A DNA stretch of 50,791 nucleotides from Plicaturopsis crispa FD-325 SS-3 (GCA_000827205.1 KN832575.1:330055-380845); one strand, 5' to 3'. Counted from the first letter of the stretch, positions 9,429 through 22,609 are shown. Notes: generated by a model not told the origin, from the letters alone. Made by a program: numbers and translations.

Positions 9429-12069
9429 ATGAGCTCCTCGCCAAACCCGGGTCCTGCTCCCGCAGACGCCTCGACTTCTGCCGGTGGGAAGGAAAAGAAA
9501 ACGCGCCGGCGCCTCCGCGTGAGCTGCGTCGAATGCGCTAAACGGCGTCAGGTACGTAGGTCCAGTCCGTGCGCAGAGTGCTATGTGCTATACTGACCGC
9601 CCGCCCTGAACACCAACACTCGCCGTTAACACATTCCCCCTCCTCCCAACTCTCCTGACACCTCACAGAAATGCGACCGCCAGCAACCGTGCGCGCTCTG
9701 CGTGTCCCGCAACGTCGCGCACCTCTGCCGCTGGGACTCCGTCCCCATGGCCCGCCCCGCGCCCGCGCGCCCGCCCAGAGTACCAGCCGCAGAGCGGCAG
9801 CAACTCGAGACCGCGACCGAGACGATCCGCGTGCTGACGGAGCGGGTCGCTCAGCTTGAAGAGAGCCTCGCGCGGCACCAGACGCTCGAGCTCGAGGGCG
9901 CGCCGGAATCATTCGGTGCCGAGCCATCGCGCACGTCCCACGAGACCAGTATCTTCTCCCAGCACGACCCTGGAGGCGCTGCCATGCCAGACGATGGCGG
10001 GTCATCAGAACGACCTCAGGACTCCGACGTGTCTGAAATCGCGTCTGCACTTGCTCAGTTTACGTTGTCGGAGTACGACGGCGAATACATGGGGCAAAGT
10101 ACCATCATCAGCACGATGGGGAAAGTGCGTACACCCACCCTACTATTATCTCTAGACCCTATCATCATCTCTAACGCTAAAAAACATATTGCCTATACAC
10201 AGCTCGGCGACATCGAGAGCCCGACCTGCGCGCCCTCCACCAACGACACCATCTACCGCAAAACCGCGCCCACTCCCTCCGACCAGGCGGACCCGGTCGC
10301 GGCGTTCCTGGCGAACCTGCCGGAGTGGGGCGAGGTGCAGGGGATGCTGCGGACGTTCTTCGCGCGCGCGAATTGGCGCTTCGGCATCCCCGAAAGGTGG
10401 TTCCGCGCGGCGTGTGAGCGAACGTGGCATATCCGCGACCGCCGCCCCACCGCCAGCGGCGGCGGCAGCACCGTGAACATCAACTGGCTCTGCCTCCTCT
10501 TCGCCGTCCTCACCGTCACCCCACCCGCCTCCGCCTCCACGCCCTCCGCCCACACCCTGCTCCGCACGGAGTTCTTCTTCAGCCAAGCAGAGGCGGCGGC
10601 GTACAGCGTGCGGCCGTCGCTGAAGACGGAGGGCACGGTGCTGTCGTGCCTCGCGACGCCGCTGCTGGCGATGTACCTCGCGGACCGCAGCAAGAAGACC
10701 GCAGCGTGGAAGGTGCTGGGGTGGGGAATCCGGAATGCGCAGGCAGTGGGGATGCACTGCGACCCGCACGGGGAGGGGTGGCGCATGTCTGCGGAGGAGG
10801 CGATGTTGAGGGCGAGGGGGTGGTGGGCGCTGGTTATCATGGATCGGTGAGTGCCTACACTGTGTGCGAGCTGTACATGTAGGAGAGGGGGACGGGGCTG
10901 ATGGTGTGGTGTGTGGCGCAGGCTGCTGTCGTTTTTGCTGGGGCGGCCGGCGATGGTGCAGAGCTCACTGTTCAATGTCCCGCAGCCGAAGCCGGGTGGA
11001 TCGGGCTCCGACGAGGATGGGTACGACACGTTCCAGCTGGCGTTTGTGCAGCTGAGCGATATCATCGGCTCCGCGTGCGAGACGGTACGTCGTACTTTCT
11101 CTTCATGTACTTACTTGCGGCGCCCGATCCTCATCACGGTGGCGCCAACAGTGCTTCGGGACGTCCACCTGGCTCTCGCCCGAGCAAGTCGCCAACATAG
11201 ACCTGCGGTTAGAACAATGGGACGCCCGCCTCCCCCTGGCCCTGCGCTGGACCTACCACTCGCCATCGACACCCTACGCCCCCGCGCTGCAGGCGTACAC
11301 CCTCGCCACATGGCACCTCGCCGCGCGCATGAACCTGCACCGCATGTACCGCATGCAGTTCATCCGCCCACGCGCGCCCGTCCTACTCCCCGCGCACGCC
11401 ATCGCCGCCTCCTGCGCGCACAGCCGCGCCACGTGCCTCGAGCTCGCGCGTACGCTCATCCGCATGCGCGCGGACCCCACCGCGGGCGTGTGTACGGACG
11501 CGCACGGCGGGTACGATATACTGCGCAGGCACTTTGAGCAGGTGTTCTTCCTGGTGGACGCAGCGGTGACGCTGATTGGGTGGTTGGGCGAGGCGGGGGC
11601 AACACATGATCATGAGCAGTATGGGGAGGCGGAGGAGCTGGTGGGGAATGTGTTAAATATACTGGAGCACCCGTCGCGCCCGCCGGGGGGTGCGCCGTGT
11701 CCGGTGGCGGACCGGACGAGTCGTGTGATACGCACAATGTGGCGGCGCGTCCGCGATGCAGAGCAGAAGCCGAGACCTGCGGATGCTGATGCTGGGATAG
11801 TGGGTTTGGGAGCCGCGCAGTTTCTGGACGTGGCGGGCTTTTGGGCGGGCGACCCTTCGGTGCTGGGCACATACCGGAGTGGGTCGCCGCTGTACAGCTC
11901 GCCGCGGGTCGGGGCCTACGGGACGTCGTTCAGTCCGCCTGTGGTCGACATCTGGGGCGACTTGAATACTACGGGTGGATTGACGCTGGAAGAAGCTTCT
12001 TTGGGAGTTGACCCTACAATGTCTGACTCTGAGGTGTTTATGGAGTTTTTACGCACTGGCCGTTTTTAA
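9429..12069 (+). CDS. Zn2Cys6 fungal-specific transcription factor
   Basis: A nuclear DNA-binding regulator of unknown targets. Exons 9429-9551, 9669-10124, 10203-10846, 10922-11084 and 11152-12069 give 767 aa. The binuclear zinc cluster begins near residue 33 (CVECAKRRQKCDRQQPCALC...C, spacing CX2CX6CX6CX2C) and is split by the first intron after CAKRRQ. A heptad-like coiled coil follows (LETATETIRVLTERVAQLEESL), the usual dimerisation element. The central region has the fungal_trans middle-homology pattern: FFARANWRFGIPERWF, VLGWGIRNAQAVGMHCDPHGEGW and ARGWWALVIMDRLLSFLLGRPAMV. The C terminus is acidic and Gly/Ser-rich, as expected of an activation region. GC content is very high in the central exons. 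Nothing nearby reveals its targets. Confidence 0.9.
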
Positions 12070-12503
12070 TACTTACCTACCCCATGGAATGGTCAGGCTA
12101 TCTATGTTCTACTATAACATAACATCATACATAGAACCAGTTTAAAACCCGATGACTGTCCCCAGTCTGCCCAAACTGCCCACTAAGACGCCGACGCCCA
12201 CAATGCCACATGCAGCACAGGCGAGAGAAGTCGTAATTTGTTCCTAGACACCTTCCAACTCGGGAGGAAGCGTCTCAGTACGTAACTTCTTGCCTCCTTC
12301 ACATCCTTCACCGCCGAACGGACGTTTCGAATATAGGATTCTGCTATGGCAAGCTCCTCCATCCCCGACGTGTCTTTTCCCTCATCTCTCCTCCCATTCG
12401 CTCGCCCAACTCCCCTACACTCTTTTACCCTTCCCCGCCCGTTGTCCTTCCTTCCTCACCTATAGCTTATACTTTGCTCGCGTCTAAATAGCTCGTACAC
12501 GCG
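12070..12503. other. Intergenic region, pyrimidine-rich leader
   Basis: No gene is seen. From about 12340 to 12480 the plus strand is strongly pyrimidine-rich (C/T runs), a common sign of a fungal promoter and transcription start just upstream of an ORF, here the glucan synthesis gene that starts at 12504. Confidence 0.5.
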
Positions 12504-15500
12504 ATGAACACCCCGTTGATGCGCCAGGAGGCAGCGTCCTCGAGCAGCAACCTCCTGCCACCCGATCGCTCAATGTTCGCAAGCGCGGACACGGCGAGCA
12601 ACCGCATGTCCACCGCGAGCAATATGTCTACTGTGAGTACTTGGAGGTCTTATATAGAGAAGTTGGATGCACAGGTATAACGTTGACCTTGGCACGCGTA
12701 CAGCGCTCGTATTCGGAAAAGGTGTGTATTCCGATGTTGTGTGGCCTGCCCTGTGTTACTTATGTCGCGTCGATAGTTCTCTCTTGCAGCAAACCCTCGA
12801 GAATGGGGGTCTGTTCCGCTGCTCATGAACACACCCGAGCCGGACGATTACCTACACAATCCAGGTATGTCCGTCCTGACTTGATTTGTTTCTTATAGCA
12901 TTGCTTCAAACTGACACTTCAATGCGACAGACCCTAAGCGTGATCTGTAAGAAATAATTCAACGTGACAGGCATTGGGGTGTTCTTGTTAATCTGTTTCT
13001 AGTCGCAATGATATGGGAGGAACGATATGCACCGCGCGTGGTTTTGAGAATCTCGGCTGCCTTGCAATCATCGCAGCCAGCTGTCTCATGTTATTGTAAG
13101 TATCCGTCCATACGTATTCTCAGTGAAGTTTGCTGACCATCCTGCAGTGCGGGTAGGCAGTTATTGCTCTCAACACAATCTCGTGATGACGATATCTTGC
13201 TCCCTGACCTCTGCGTCCAGGATTTCCCCTCCTGAGCCACTTCATGGCGAAACACCAATCATTCCAGGGCGGGTTCAATCTCGGTGGCGTCAACGCCTCC
13301 GGCCAGATACCCTCCATGGGGAACTGGGGCCTCATCGACCTGGACACGCCCCAGGAGGCGCTCACGAAAGTGTCGTACATGAACCCCGACGACGAGTGGG
13401 ACCTCGTGTTTAGCGACGAGTTCAACCAGGACGGCCGCACGTTCTACCCCGGGGACGACCCGTACTGGGAGGCGCCGAATCTTCACTACTGGCAAACGGT
13501 GAGCTGGATCGGCGGCCGCACTTGGCTTAATGTACGCATGCTGATGATGGACGAACGGTGGTAGAATGATCTGGAGTGGTACGACCCGAGTCAGGCTACG
13601 ACAAAGGGTGGCGCGCTTCGTCTCAAGTTGGAGGAGGTCAATCCCATTGACAACCACAACTTGAAGTACCGGTCTGGCATGGTTAGTACATGTCTTTCAT
13701 TAGCCGACTTGTTCGTTGACCCTCTATGGTCCTTCTGAATTTTAGATTCAATCATGGTTCGTTCCTATCCCTTTCAGTCAGAAGTAAGGCTGCTGACATC
13801 AAGCATGTTTTTTCAGGAATAAAGTAATGCCACTTTTTCGCGCTTACAGTGAACGCATTGTCTGATTTTTCGTTTTTTCCAGTTCTGCTTCACCGGTGGA
13901 TTGATCGAGGGTAATTCTCTCTTGTCATGGTTGGCCTTCCCGTCTCTCATAATTTGGTACATAGCGGCTGTTACTCTTCCTGGCGCCAACAACATCGTGT
14001 GAGTACTCCTGGGTGTCATCCTTGCTTGCACGTCAGCTCACAGCGTCTACAGTGGGCTTTGGCCTGCTGTGTAGGTTTATGGTTTCTTTAGTCCGGAGCT
14101 GTGTTTCTGACGGCGTACATACAATGTAGCTGGACCATGGGAAATTTAGGTATGCTTTCCTGTTCTCTTTTCTGCTCTCTCCAGAGAGCTAATTGCATGG
14201 CTTAGGCCGGGCTGGATACGGTGCAAGCCTCGAGGGCATGGTACGCTCTCGGCGCCTGCCATGTGTGATGATCCTGACGTTCTGCGTACTCAGTGGCCGT
14301 ACAGCTACGATACTTGTGATGTCGGAACGCTCGCCAATCAGACGCACCCGGGCACAAAGACGCCGTTGGCAGCAGTTCAAGGTGGCGATCCCTCGCACGA
14401 CGGAGCCCTGGTATGTCGCTTGCACCGTACTCCTGATTTTATCTCGCTCAATGATATATGCTGCGTAGAGTGGTCTCCCTGGGCAGCGCCTCTCCGCGTG
14501 CACATGCCCGGGCGAGTCCCATCCGGGTCCCATGCGCAAGGACGGCTCCTACGTAGGTCGTTCGTCGCCTGAGATCGATATTTTCGAGGCTACCATCGAT
14601 GGTGGGGTAGGCAAGGTGCGGGCTGATAGAATGAGTTACTACCTCCCTTCAGTCTATGCTCATGTCGTGTACAGGTGTCTCAATCTGCGCAGTGGGCGCC
14701 TTTCAACGTGCGTCTTGCCAATCTGCATCCCAAGACAAATTTGACCAATAAACTGATATCGTTCATCCTGGTGAATAGGCGAAGTACCATTGGCTCAACA
14801 CCACCGACAACTTGATCATCCCCGACCCGAAGTCGACTAAACTTAACGACTACATTGGCGGTACGTTCCCATGTGGACCCTTCTAATCTTGAAAAAAAAA
14901 ACCCTGATCGTCTCGTCGGCCTGCATCAGGTGCTTTCCAACAGACCACCAGTGGTTTGAGTGTGACCGATCAAAACTGCTACGAACTTGGACAGGCATGT
15001 TCGCCCTTACAGCGGTGGCGAATGCGACTAATCATGGTTCACAGGGATGCTTTAGTGTCTATGGATTCGAATACGCCCCAGGGTAAACACTCAGTCAAAG
15101 CCTTCAGCCTATTTGACTATTGGTACTCATGCCTTGGCAACCTAGATTTGACGATGCCTACATCAGTTGGATTACGGATTCCAAAGTGGTGTGGACCATG
15201 AAAGGGCCTGGCATGGGCCCTGACCCAGCTTCCGAAATTGGCCCACGGGTGATATCTCAGGAGCCTATGGTACCTAAGTCTTTCCCTCGGGTTGGTTCGT
15301 GCTGACGATAGTTCCAGTACATCATTGCCAATCTCGGGTTCTCCCTCAACTTCGGAGGCATAGACTTTGACAGATTGACAGTGCGCACCCTCATCTTTCT
15401 CAGGCGTTATGTTTTGAATCTGATCATGTCACCGACATTAATCGATAGCTACCTGCGACGATGTCGATCGACTACATTCGTGTTTACCAGCCGAGAGGAA

Positions 15501-15717
15501 GCAAGAACATCGGATGCGACCCTCCTGATTACCCGACCGCTGCTTACATTGATACGTGGGTCACTCCTCATTATCTATGCCGGACGTAGACGCTGAACTG
15601 GACGCACCTCACAGCTACATCGATGCCTACACGAACTCGAACTACACCGGCTGGGGCTCCGACAAAGGTGGCTACAAGCAGCCTATGCCGAAAAACAAAC
15701 TGCTCGGGGATTGCTGA
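12504..15717 (+). CDS. KRE6/SKN1: GH16 Kre6/Skn1-type beta-1,6-glucan synthesis protein
   Basis: A type II membrane protein of the secretory pathway needed for cell-wall beta-1,6-glucan, with a GH16-like lumenal domain. The N terminus ([15 protein letters not shown]) is cytosolic and Ser-rich. Then come [35 protein letters not shown], a single membrane segment ([19 protein letters not shown]) and SHFMAKHQ. The lumenal domain has [71 protein letters not shown], the GH16 active-site motif [35 protein letters not shown] and [21 protein letters not shown]. All are hallmarks of the SKN1 family. The gene is cut by many short introns. Exons 2, 4 and 6 are tiny: 12704-12725 (22 nt), 12931-12946 (16 nt) and 13148-13152 (5 nt). 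The stop at 15715-15717 follows KLLGDC. Confidence 0.92.
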
Positions 15718-16138
15718 TCTGGATCAGCCGCTTTGCGCGCATGGATAACGTATTGTATCATCTAGCTAACTTCTGGGTTTTCTGTGCATTTCTTTTCTTT
15801 GGGGGATCTCTCTTGACTCGTTCAAATCATGGATATCATCTGGACATTCACTGCATACACTTCGCTCTCGCATTGCATTGCATAGACATAGACATCATAT
15901 TTAACCTACGCTCATCCTTATAAATGAACTATTGCATAGATTTGTCGTTCGTTTCGTGTGGCATTCAGGTATAGGCGACTCCCGCGAGAGTCTCAGCAAA
16001 ATCGAGGGACGCGTCTCGGGACGCGCCGATATGATTCCGTATCTCGGGTAGATAATCTCGCGGAATTTGCAGACCTGGAATTCGGTTTTCTTGACGCCGA
16101 CTCTGTTTCCTTCCTTTACCTTCAATTCGTCGTCGAAA
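15718..16138. other. Intergenic: 3' end of the KRE6/SKN1-type gene and ADE13 promoter
   Basis: No gene is seen. A T-rich stretch (15760-15830) probably belongs to the 3' UTR. About 100 bp just before 16139 are consistent with a short 5' leader for ADE13. Confidence 0.5.
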
Positions 16139-18200
16139 ATGGAGGCCTACGAAACGTATCAGACGCCGCTATCCAGGTATGTCAGGTAGCTGATTTGCCA
16201 TATGTCGTTTCCTAACGGATGAATGATCGTCGGCAGTCGGTATGCAAGCAAGGAGATGGCGCACCTGTTTTCTCCCGCAGTGAGTTCAAACTTCGCGCTG
16301 GGGGCACACAAAGCCTTCTAGGTGAGCCTTTGGAGTTAATGAGCGCCGCATAGAATCGGTTCTATACGTGGAGAAAGCTATGGTTGAGTCTCGCGACTGC
16401 AGAGCGCGAGCTCGGCCTACCCGTTTCCGAGGAGGCTATTGAGCAGATGAAGGCCAATCTCGTATGCATCTACCTTTACTTTCCTCTGGTACATCGAAGT
16501 GCTGAGTTTATGATTGTGTACAGCACCTCACTCCCGAGCAATTTGAAATCGCTGCGGTGGAAGAGAAGAAAAGGCGGCACGATGTTATGGCACATGTGCA
16601 TACCTTTGGTATTGCTGCCCCGGCAGCGGCGGGAATTATTCAGTGCGTCCTCAACTCGATCAAATAGATTCTCTCTTTTTGAATCCTTTTCTTCTCATTT
16701 CAGCCTGGGAGCAACATCGTGCTATGTCACCGAGTACGCTCCCCTATCTCTGGACGCCGCCCCAGGTGTTTAGGCTAACGGGTGGTTTCACAGCAACGCA
16801 GATCTGATCTTTTTGCGCACTGGGCTTACATTGGTCCTGAAATCTCTGGCTACAGTCATTTCTCGCCTTTCCGCCTTCGCTGCGCAGTACCGCGACTTGC
16901 CGACCCTTGGATTCACCCATTATCAACCCGCACAACTGACAACCGTTGGGAAAAGAGCGACGCTCTGGATACAGGTGAGTTCTATCATGAAATCTACAAT
17001 GCTATCTAGACACTGAATCGGCGCGGAAATGTAGGAGCTACTTTGGGATTTGAGGAACATCAAGCGCGCTAGGGACGATATTGGCTTTAGAGGTGTGAAG
17101 GGCACGACAGGAACACAAGCCAGCTTTTTAGCCCTGTTTGACGGTGACCACGAAAAAGTATGCTCATTTCGCATACCCCGTATTTGATTAATCTCTCGCC
17201 CAGGTGGAAACTCTTGATAAACTCGTAACGAAACTATCAGGGTTTGAATACGCGTATCCAGTGACTTCGCAAACGTACTCGCGTAAGATCGACATAGATG
17301 TTCTCGCACCCCTCGCCTCTCTCGGGGCGACTGCGCACAAGATTGCCACCGATCTACGACTTCTCGCGAACCTCAAAGTGTGTACCTATAAGCGCTCATC
17401 ATATCACCAGCTCATGGCCTATCTTGATTCTATAGGAAGTGGAGGAGCCGTTTGAATCTACACAAATTGGCTCGTCGGCCATGGCGTACAAGCGCAACCC
17501 GATGCGCTGCGAAAGAGTCTGCAGTCTGTCGCGGCACTTGATGGTGCTGCATCAAAATGCGCTCATGACCGCTTCTGTGCAATGGTTTGAGCGGACGCTT
17601 GATGACAGGTGAGCCGTGACCTCTTGTGCTCGCCTCAGTCCACGACGCTGATACGCGACTGATGAAAGTGCTAACCGCCGCATTACGCTGCCTGAGGCCT
17701 TTTTGACCGCAGATATCGTGCTCTCGACGCTGCAAAATATCAGCGAGGGCCTCGTGGTGTATCCAATGGTCATTGCCCGGCGCGTCTCGCAAGAACTCCC
17801 TTTCATGGCAACTGAGAATGTTATTATGGCTATCGTGAAGAAGGGCGGAGATAGGCAGGAGGCGCATGAGAAAATTAGGGTATATTTCCGCGCTCCCCCT
17901 CCGCTTCCTCTACGTCGACTGATAACACACACGTGGTACTTATAGGTTCTCTCACACGAAGCTGCGCACCAGGTGAAGCAGCTCGGTCTGCAGAATGACT
18001 TGATCGAGCGCATTCGCGGTGATGCGTACTTCGATCCCATCAAGGGGCAGTTGGACGAGCTGCTGGACCCCAAGAGCTTTGTCGGGAGAGCCCCGGAGCA
18101 GGTTGACAGCTTCTTGAAGGAGTGGGTTGAGCCGGCGCTGGCAGACGAAGAGCTGAGAACCGCAGTTGGCACGAGCGGGAAGGTCGAATTGAATGTGTGA
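16139..18200 (+). CDS. ADE13: Adenylosuccinate lyase (purine biosynthesis)
   Basis: It splits fumarate from SAICAR and from adenylosuccinate, two steps of de novo purine and AMP synthesis, and works as a cytosolic homotetramer. The translation starts [20 protein letters not shown], with the conserved SRYAS...M and FSP of the family. Then come [64 protein letters not shown] (the conserved region carrying an active-site His) and [14 protein letters not shown]. The fumarase/lyase signature region reads [11 protein letters not shown], which contains the mobile catalytic loop. The C-terminal domain ends [11 protein letters not shown]. Splice joins are standard, and the first intron splits the SSR codons after 16176. 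Overall length fits the roughly 480 aa of the fungal enzyme. I see no missing key residue. Confidence 0.94.
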
Positions 18201-18907
18201 AAGATGAAGTAAGTAAGTCGGGTGAGAATTTGCACATCGCATCCCCTCCGTTTTGCCGAAGAAGAAAAATCATGTTGTATGTAGATGAAATTATTCTGTT
18301 ATTCCTCGGGACAGTGAAGTGGTTTCTGCAGGTCGTTGACTTGTACAACCTCCAAGTTACTTACAATCGACTGAACTGGACGCGCTGGGTTTGAAAGGTT
18401 CATTAGAGGAGTGTGAACATTTCGACCTCCGTCCACGCGGCCGAAGCCCAACCAGGGCCGGCCATTAACCACGCACTTTACCTCCAGTTGCCGTCAAACA
18501 AAACGCTCTGCGCCCTCAGATATACCCCGTCGAGTCCCTATTAGCTGGTACCAGCGCATTCTGATGTTCGTGACTCCAAATTTGACACCAAAAATCTTGC
18601 TGATTGACATTGGCAGACCTCTATCATTTTGAACATCCTTTGTCAACCGCCATACACATCCCACTGGACACCATATCCTAGCTTTTCAAGGCTCATTTAC
18701 CCGGTTGTCAGAGGGCACATCGAGCAGCTGGGGAAAGGCAATTGTGAGTGAAAATCTCAGTTGGTTACTGCTTTTGTGTTCTTCTTGTCATCTGGCGCAA
18801 TTTCACTGCTTGCAGTCGCGTTCTTTCACCGCCACGAACTTCAGTTCAGTCTTTGTCTGTGTCTGACAAAAACACGTAGCAAACCAACTGCCACACCTTC
18901 CACAACC
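18201..18907. other. Intergenic: ADE13 3' end and kinase gene promoter
   Basis: About 700 bp with no recognisable gene. A frame open from 18761 reads into the kinase start but shows no conserved residues before 18908, so it is probably 5' UTR. Confidence 0.5.
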
Positions 18908-21900
18908 ATGATGGAACCTCCGACGAGCCTCCAAATACCAGAATCACCCTTCGCAGGGCCATCGCGACAGCAGAATGGCGCTTCCAGACCAGTGTCTGTC
19001 AATGTTCAACCTACGGCGTCTTCGTCCTCATCTGCACAGCCAGCTTCCCGGAAACAGCGCGCGTCGCATCAGGTCGTATCCTCGCAGCAGCAGCAGCAAC
19101 AGCAGCTCGACGATCAGCCGGCCTATCGCGACGTGTATTCTCATCCGGCCGCTGTGGCGTATGCGGCTGCGCACCCACGCAGGCAAATACCCAAGTTTGG
19201 CCCATATTTGCTGCTGCAAACATTGGGTGAGGGCGAGTTTGGCAAGGTCAAACTGGGGTTGCACAATCAATGGGGGGAGGAAGTCGCCGTCAAGTTGATT
19301 CGTAGAGGCAACATCGACACGACGGTCCGTATGTCAAAAGTCGAGCGTGAGATTGAGGTCTTGCGGGTATGTCACTGCAGTTTTGCAAATCGAGGGCGGC
19401 CACTGAACCTGCTTGTAATACCAGACTTTGAAGCACCCAAATATCGTTCGCTTATACGACGTGATCGAGACCGACAAATACATCGGAATCATCCTCGAGT
19501 ACGCGTCCGGTGGTGAACTCTTCGACCACATTCTTGCGCATCGGTATCTCAAGGAAAAAGACGCCTCCAAGCTGTTTGCACAGCTCATATCCGGCGTTTG
19601 GTACATCCACCAGAAGAAAATCGTCCATCGCGATCTCAAACTCGAGAATTTGCTTCTCGACCGCCATCGAAACGTTATCATCACCGACTTCGGCTTCGCA
19701 AATCGTTTTGAACATCGTTCTGATGACCTGATGCAGACGAGTTGCGGCTCTCCGTGCTATGCTGCGCCAGAGCTCGTGATATCTGAAGGTCTATACGTCG
19801 GATCTGCTGTGGACATCTGGTCTTGCGGGGTCATCCTCTACGCGATGCTCGCTGGGTATCTTCCCTTCGATGACGATCCTGCGAACCCGGACGGCGACAA
19901 CATCAACCTCCTGTACAAATACATCGTCAACACGCCGCTTTCCTTCCCAGACTACATCTCTGACGAAGCGCGCGATCTGCTTTCCATCATGCTTGTTCCC
20001 GACCCTACGCAACGCGCTGACCTTGAGGCTGTCATGGATCACACGTGGCTTAAACCATGGGCACATACGTTCCGGAGAGAAGTCGATGAACTTGAAAAGG
20101 CTGCGATGGAGCAACACCAGCTAAAGCGGCTTGCATACCAGAGACAGATGAAGCAAGCTGCTGCTGCTGCCGCCGAGACCAACAACAAGGTGACGCGCAG
20201 CCAGTCCACTCGACCAGAACTCTTCACCGCCCACGGAGGAGGGTCCACAAGAAATCGCTCGTACAATCAAGGACAACCAGAGTATTTGTACGAGACGTCT
20301 GCAGACCAATCTGGCTACTCGACGACAGGGACGGCTAACCAGTCAGCAAGTAGCCGCAAAGGCTACACATCCCAAATTGTGCTCCCGACTTCTCAAGCGT
20401 TGGACGATGATCCTTTCGCACCGACACCCTCTCGCGAAGTTCCCGACATCTCCTTGCCTATCCCCTCCCCAGAAAAGGCGTCACCCGCAGACTCCCGTTC
20501 TCGCCGTGATGACACATCGCACAGACCGTCCTCCAAAAAAGGATCTGTTCCCCCTCCCACTGCGATCCCTCAACCGAAGTCCACGCCGCATAGCCAGAAG
20601 AAGTCTGACGGATTCAGGCACACGATACAGGTTGAGTACGAAGCAGACTCACCGGAGCGTGGTCCATCGTCCAGTCAGTCGCCGCCCAGGTCTTCTGCCT
20701 CTAGGAGGGAGGCAACGGAGACAGCGCCGCGATCCGAGGAGAAGGTCCGCCCTCGGGAGCGTTCTGCATCGCAGACCGGGGCGACGGGATCCGTCAACGG
20801 GCGCACGTCGCGGCGGCCATCCGTGGATACGACGAGTCTTGTCAAGCCATTGCCCGCTGCACCCTCTGCGTCGCCCCAGCGTACTCGGGCAGATCGTGCG
20901 CAGGCGCCGAGCCTTTCGCCTACGGTCATGCGCAACGCACAGCAGCAGCCACCCACAGTCGCTGTTACGGGCCCCGCCACACCACAACAAGTCACGCAAG
21001 AAGAGAAGGCAATGTATCCGCAGGCCGGGAACGACACTATGCGCACCAACTCTACCAGGAGCAGTAGGCACAGGAAAGGCCTTTCTGTCGACAAACTTGG
21101 TCTCGGGAAAATATTTGGGACCCCCAATGCAGACCAACAGGCCAACGGTGCTCCATCGCGTGTCCCCTCTGATAGTTCTGCTGGCGGCGCCTCAGTTGCA
21201 TCGGATAACTCTAATGTCACTGGACATGTTAGCAAGCGGCCATCTACGCTCCAGGCCCAGCCCTCGCCTTCGCACAACGAGTCATCGAAGTCGTCGTTGC
21301 TCACACCGGAGTCAAATGGCAAGAAAAGCAGGCGTAATACCCTTACAGTCATGGTTGAACGTGGGTTCAAACCGCGAAGTGCGAAGGCCAAGAACGCTGC
21401 CTCGGCGGAGACCAAGGAGAAGGAGACTCCGCCTGTCATCCCGGTTCCGCCCAAGTCCGCGGTCCAGCCTTCGGCTCCCCCGACGTCGTTCAGGAATCCC
21501 AACGGCTCTAGGACCGACGTTGACATTGGTCTCGGAATGCCGGCCTCAACTAGCAAAGCACGCAAGGTCATGCAGTGGTTCAGGTCGAAGAGCAAAGGGC
21601 CCGAGGAGCTCACAGACGAACCGGAGGAAATCGATGACTTCGGTCGTGAAAAACCTCAACCCTCCGCGACACCTATTGCCGACGAGTTCAGGCCAAAAGC
21701 AGCGCTGCCTGGAGCCGTTATTCCTCCTGCGTCACCCGTTGGAATTCCTTCGACCGTTTCTCGTGGGCAGGGTCACCCTCAGCGCACTCCATCGACCGCT
21801 ACGGACAACTCGTTCTCGCAGCGTGTCAAGAGGACCGTCGGAGTTGTTGTTCCCACACCCGCCAAGAACGTCTTGCGTGTACATCATGGTGCTGTAGACC

Positions 21901-22609
21901 AGACGACTATCACGACGAGAGCACCGCCAGAAGTCATGCAGCATGTGCGCGAAGTGCTCGAAGACATGGGCGTCTCGATACAGCTCGAGAGCGAGTACAA
22001 GTACCGCTGCATTCGCTCGAAGAGGAGGAGAAGCGCCACAATTGGACTGGGCGGGAGGGATGCCGCTGGGACCGGCAACGGTCTTGCGGCCTTTACTTTG
22101 CATGGAACCGCTGCTTCCAATGGGGTAAGTTAAGTTCGACATGAACGATAGCGGATATCATTTAATCATTTCTGTTTCAGGTCGACAAGCGAGGGCTTCC
22201 TGCACCATCCCACCCCTCCTTCACTGCAACGGGAGGTATGCTGCGCGGTCTTTTGATGCGTCGCCAGTCCTCCCAGGTGTCGACGGGCATGGGCGGCACG
22301 TCCCAGCCTTCGTTCGACATCGACGACAGCGTCGCAGACGTGGGTCCTGTGCTCGAGCCGTCTTCTGCGCACGAGGCCGTGTACGGCGACCCTGCACAGG
22401 ATGCGGGCGACGAAGTCCGCTTCTCCGTGGAGCTGACGCGGCTGGATCGCCTGAACGACACCTACAGCTTGGACATCCGCAGGTTGAAGGGCAACCTGAG
22501 GAGCTACAAGTTCCTGTACGATACGCTTCGCGAGTACGTGTGCTTCCTCCTTGTCACGGCCAACCTTATGCTAACGATGCTTCTCCTCAGGCGCGCGGCT
22601 CTACAGTGA
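18908..22609 (+). CDS. CAMK-family Ser/Thr kinase with C-terminal KA1 domain (Kin4/Kin1-like)
   Basis: Exons 18908-19366, 19425-22124, 22181-22533 and 22591-22609 give 1176 aa. The N terminus is Ser/Gln-rich with a short polyQ. The kinase domain runs from about residue 100 to 370: glycine loop GEGEFGKV (about 107), VAVKLI lysine, HRDLKLEN (about 221), DFGFAN (about 241), activation segment LMQTSCGSPCYAAPE with the conserved T-loop Thr, and the end at DHTWLKPWAH. Roughly 700 low-complexity residues rich in Ser, Pro and Arg follow. The C terminus (EVRFSVELTRLDRLNDTY...KGNLRSYKF) has the KA1 pattern, a membrane-phospholipid and autoinhibitory module of MARK/Kin1/Kin4 kinases. The GEGEFGKVKLG loop reminds me of yeast Kin4/Frk1, while KA1 is shared with Kin1/Kin2. 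I therefore give no symbol. Likely role: cell polarity or a mitotic checkpoint at the cortex (inferred). Confidence 0.88.
19085..19105 (+). repeat. CAG/CAA microsatellite coding polyglutamine
   Basis: Seven CAG/CAA codons in the kinase's N-terminal region encode a Gln run. Such tracts often vary in length between strains. Confidence 0.85.

Noticed and set aside
12790-12870. Premature stop in exon 3 of the KRE6/SKN1-type gene
   Set aside because: It appears only if exon 2 ends at the first GT. Ending exon 2 at 12725 restores [22 protein letters not shown] in frame.
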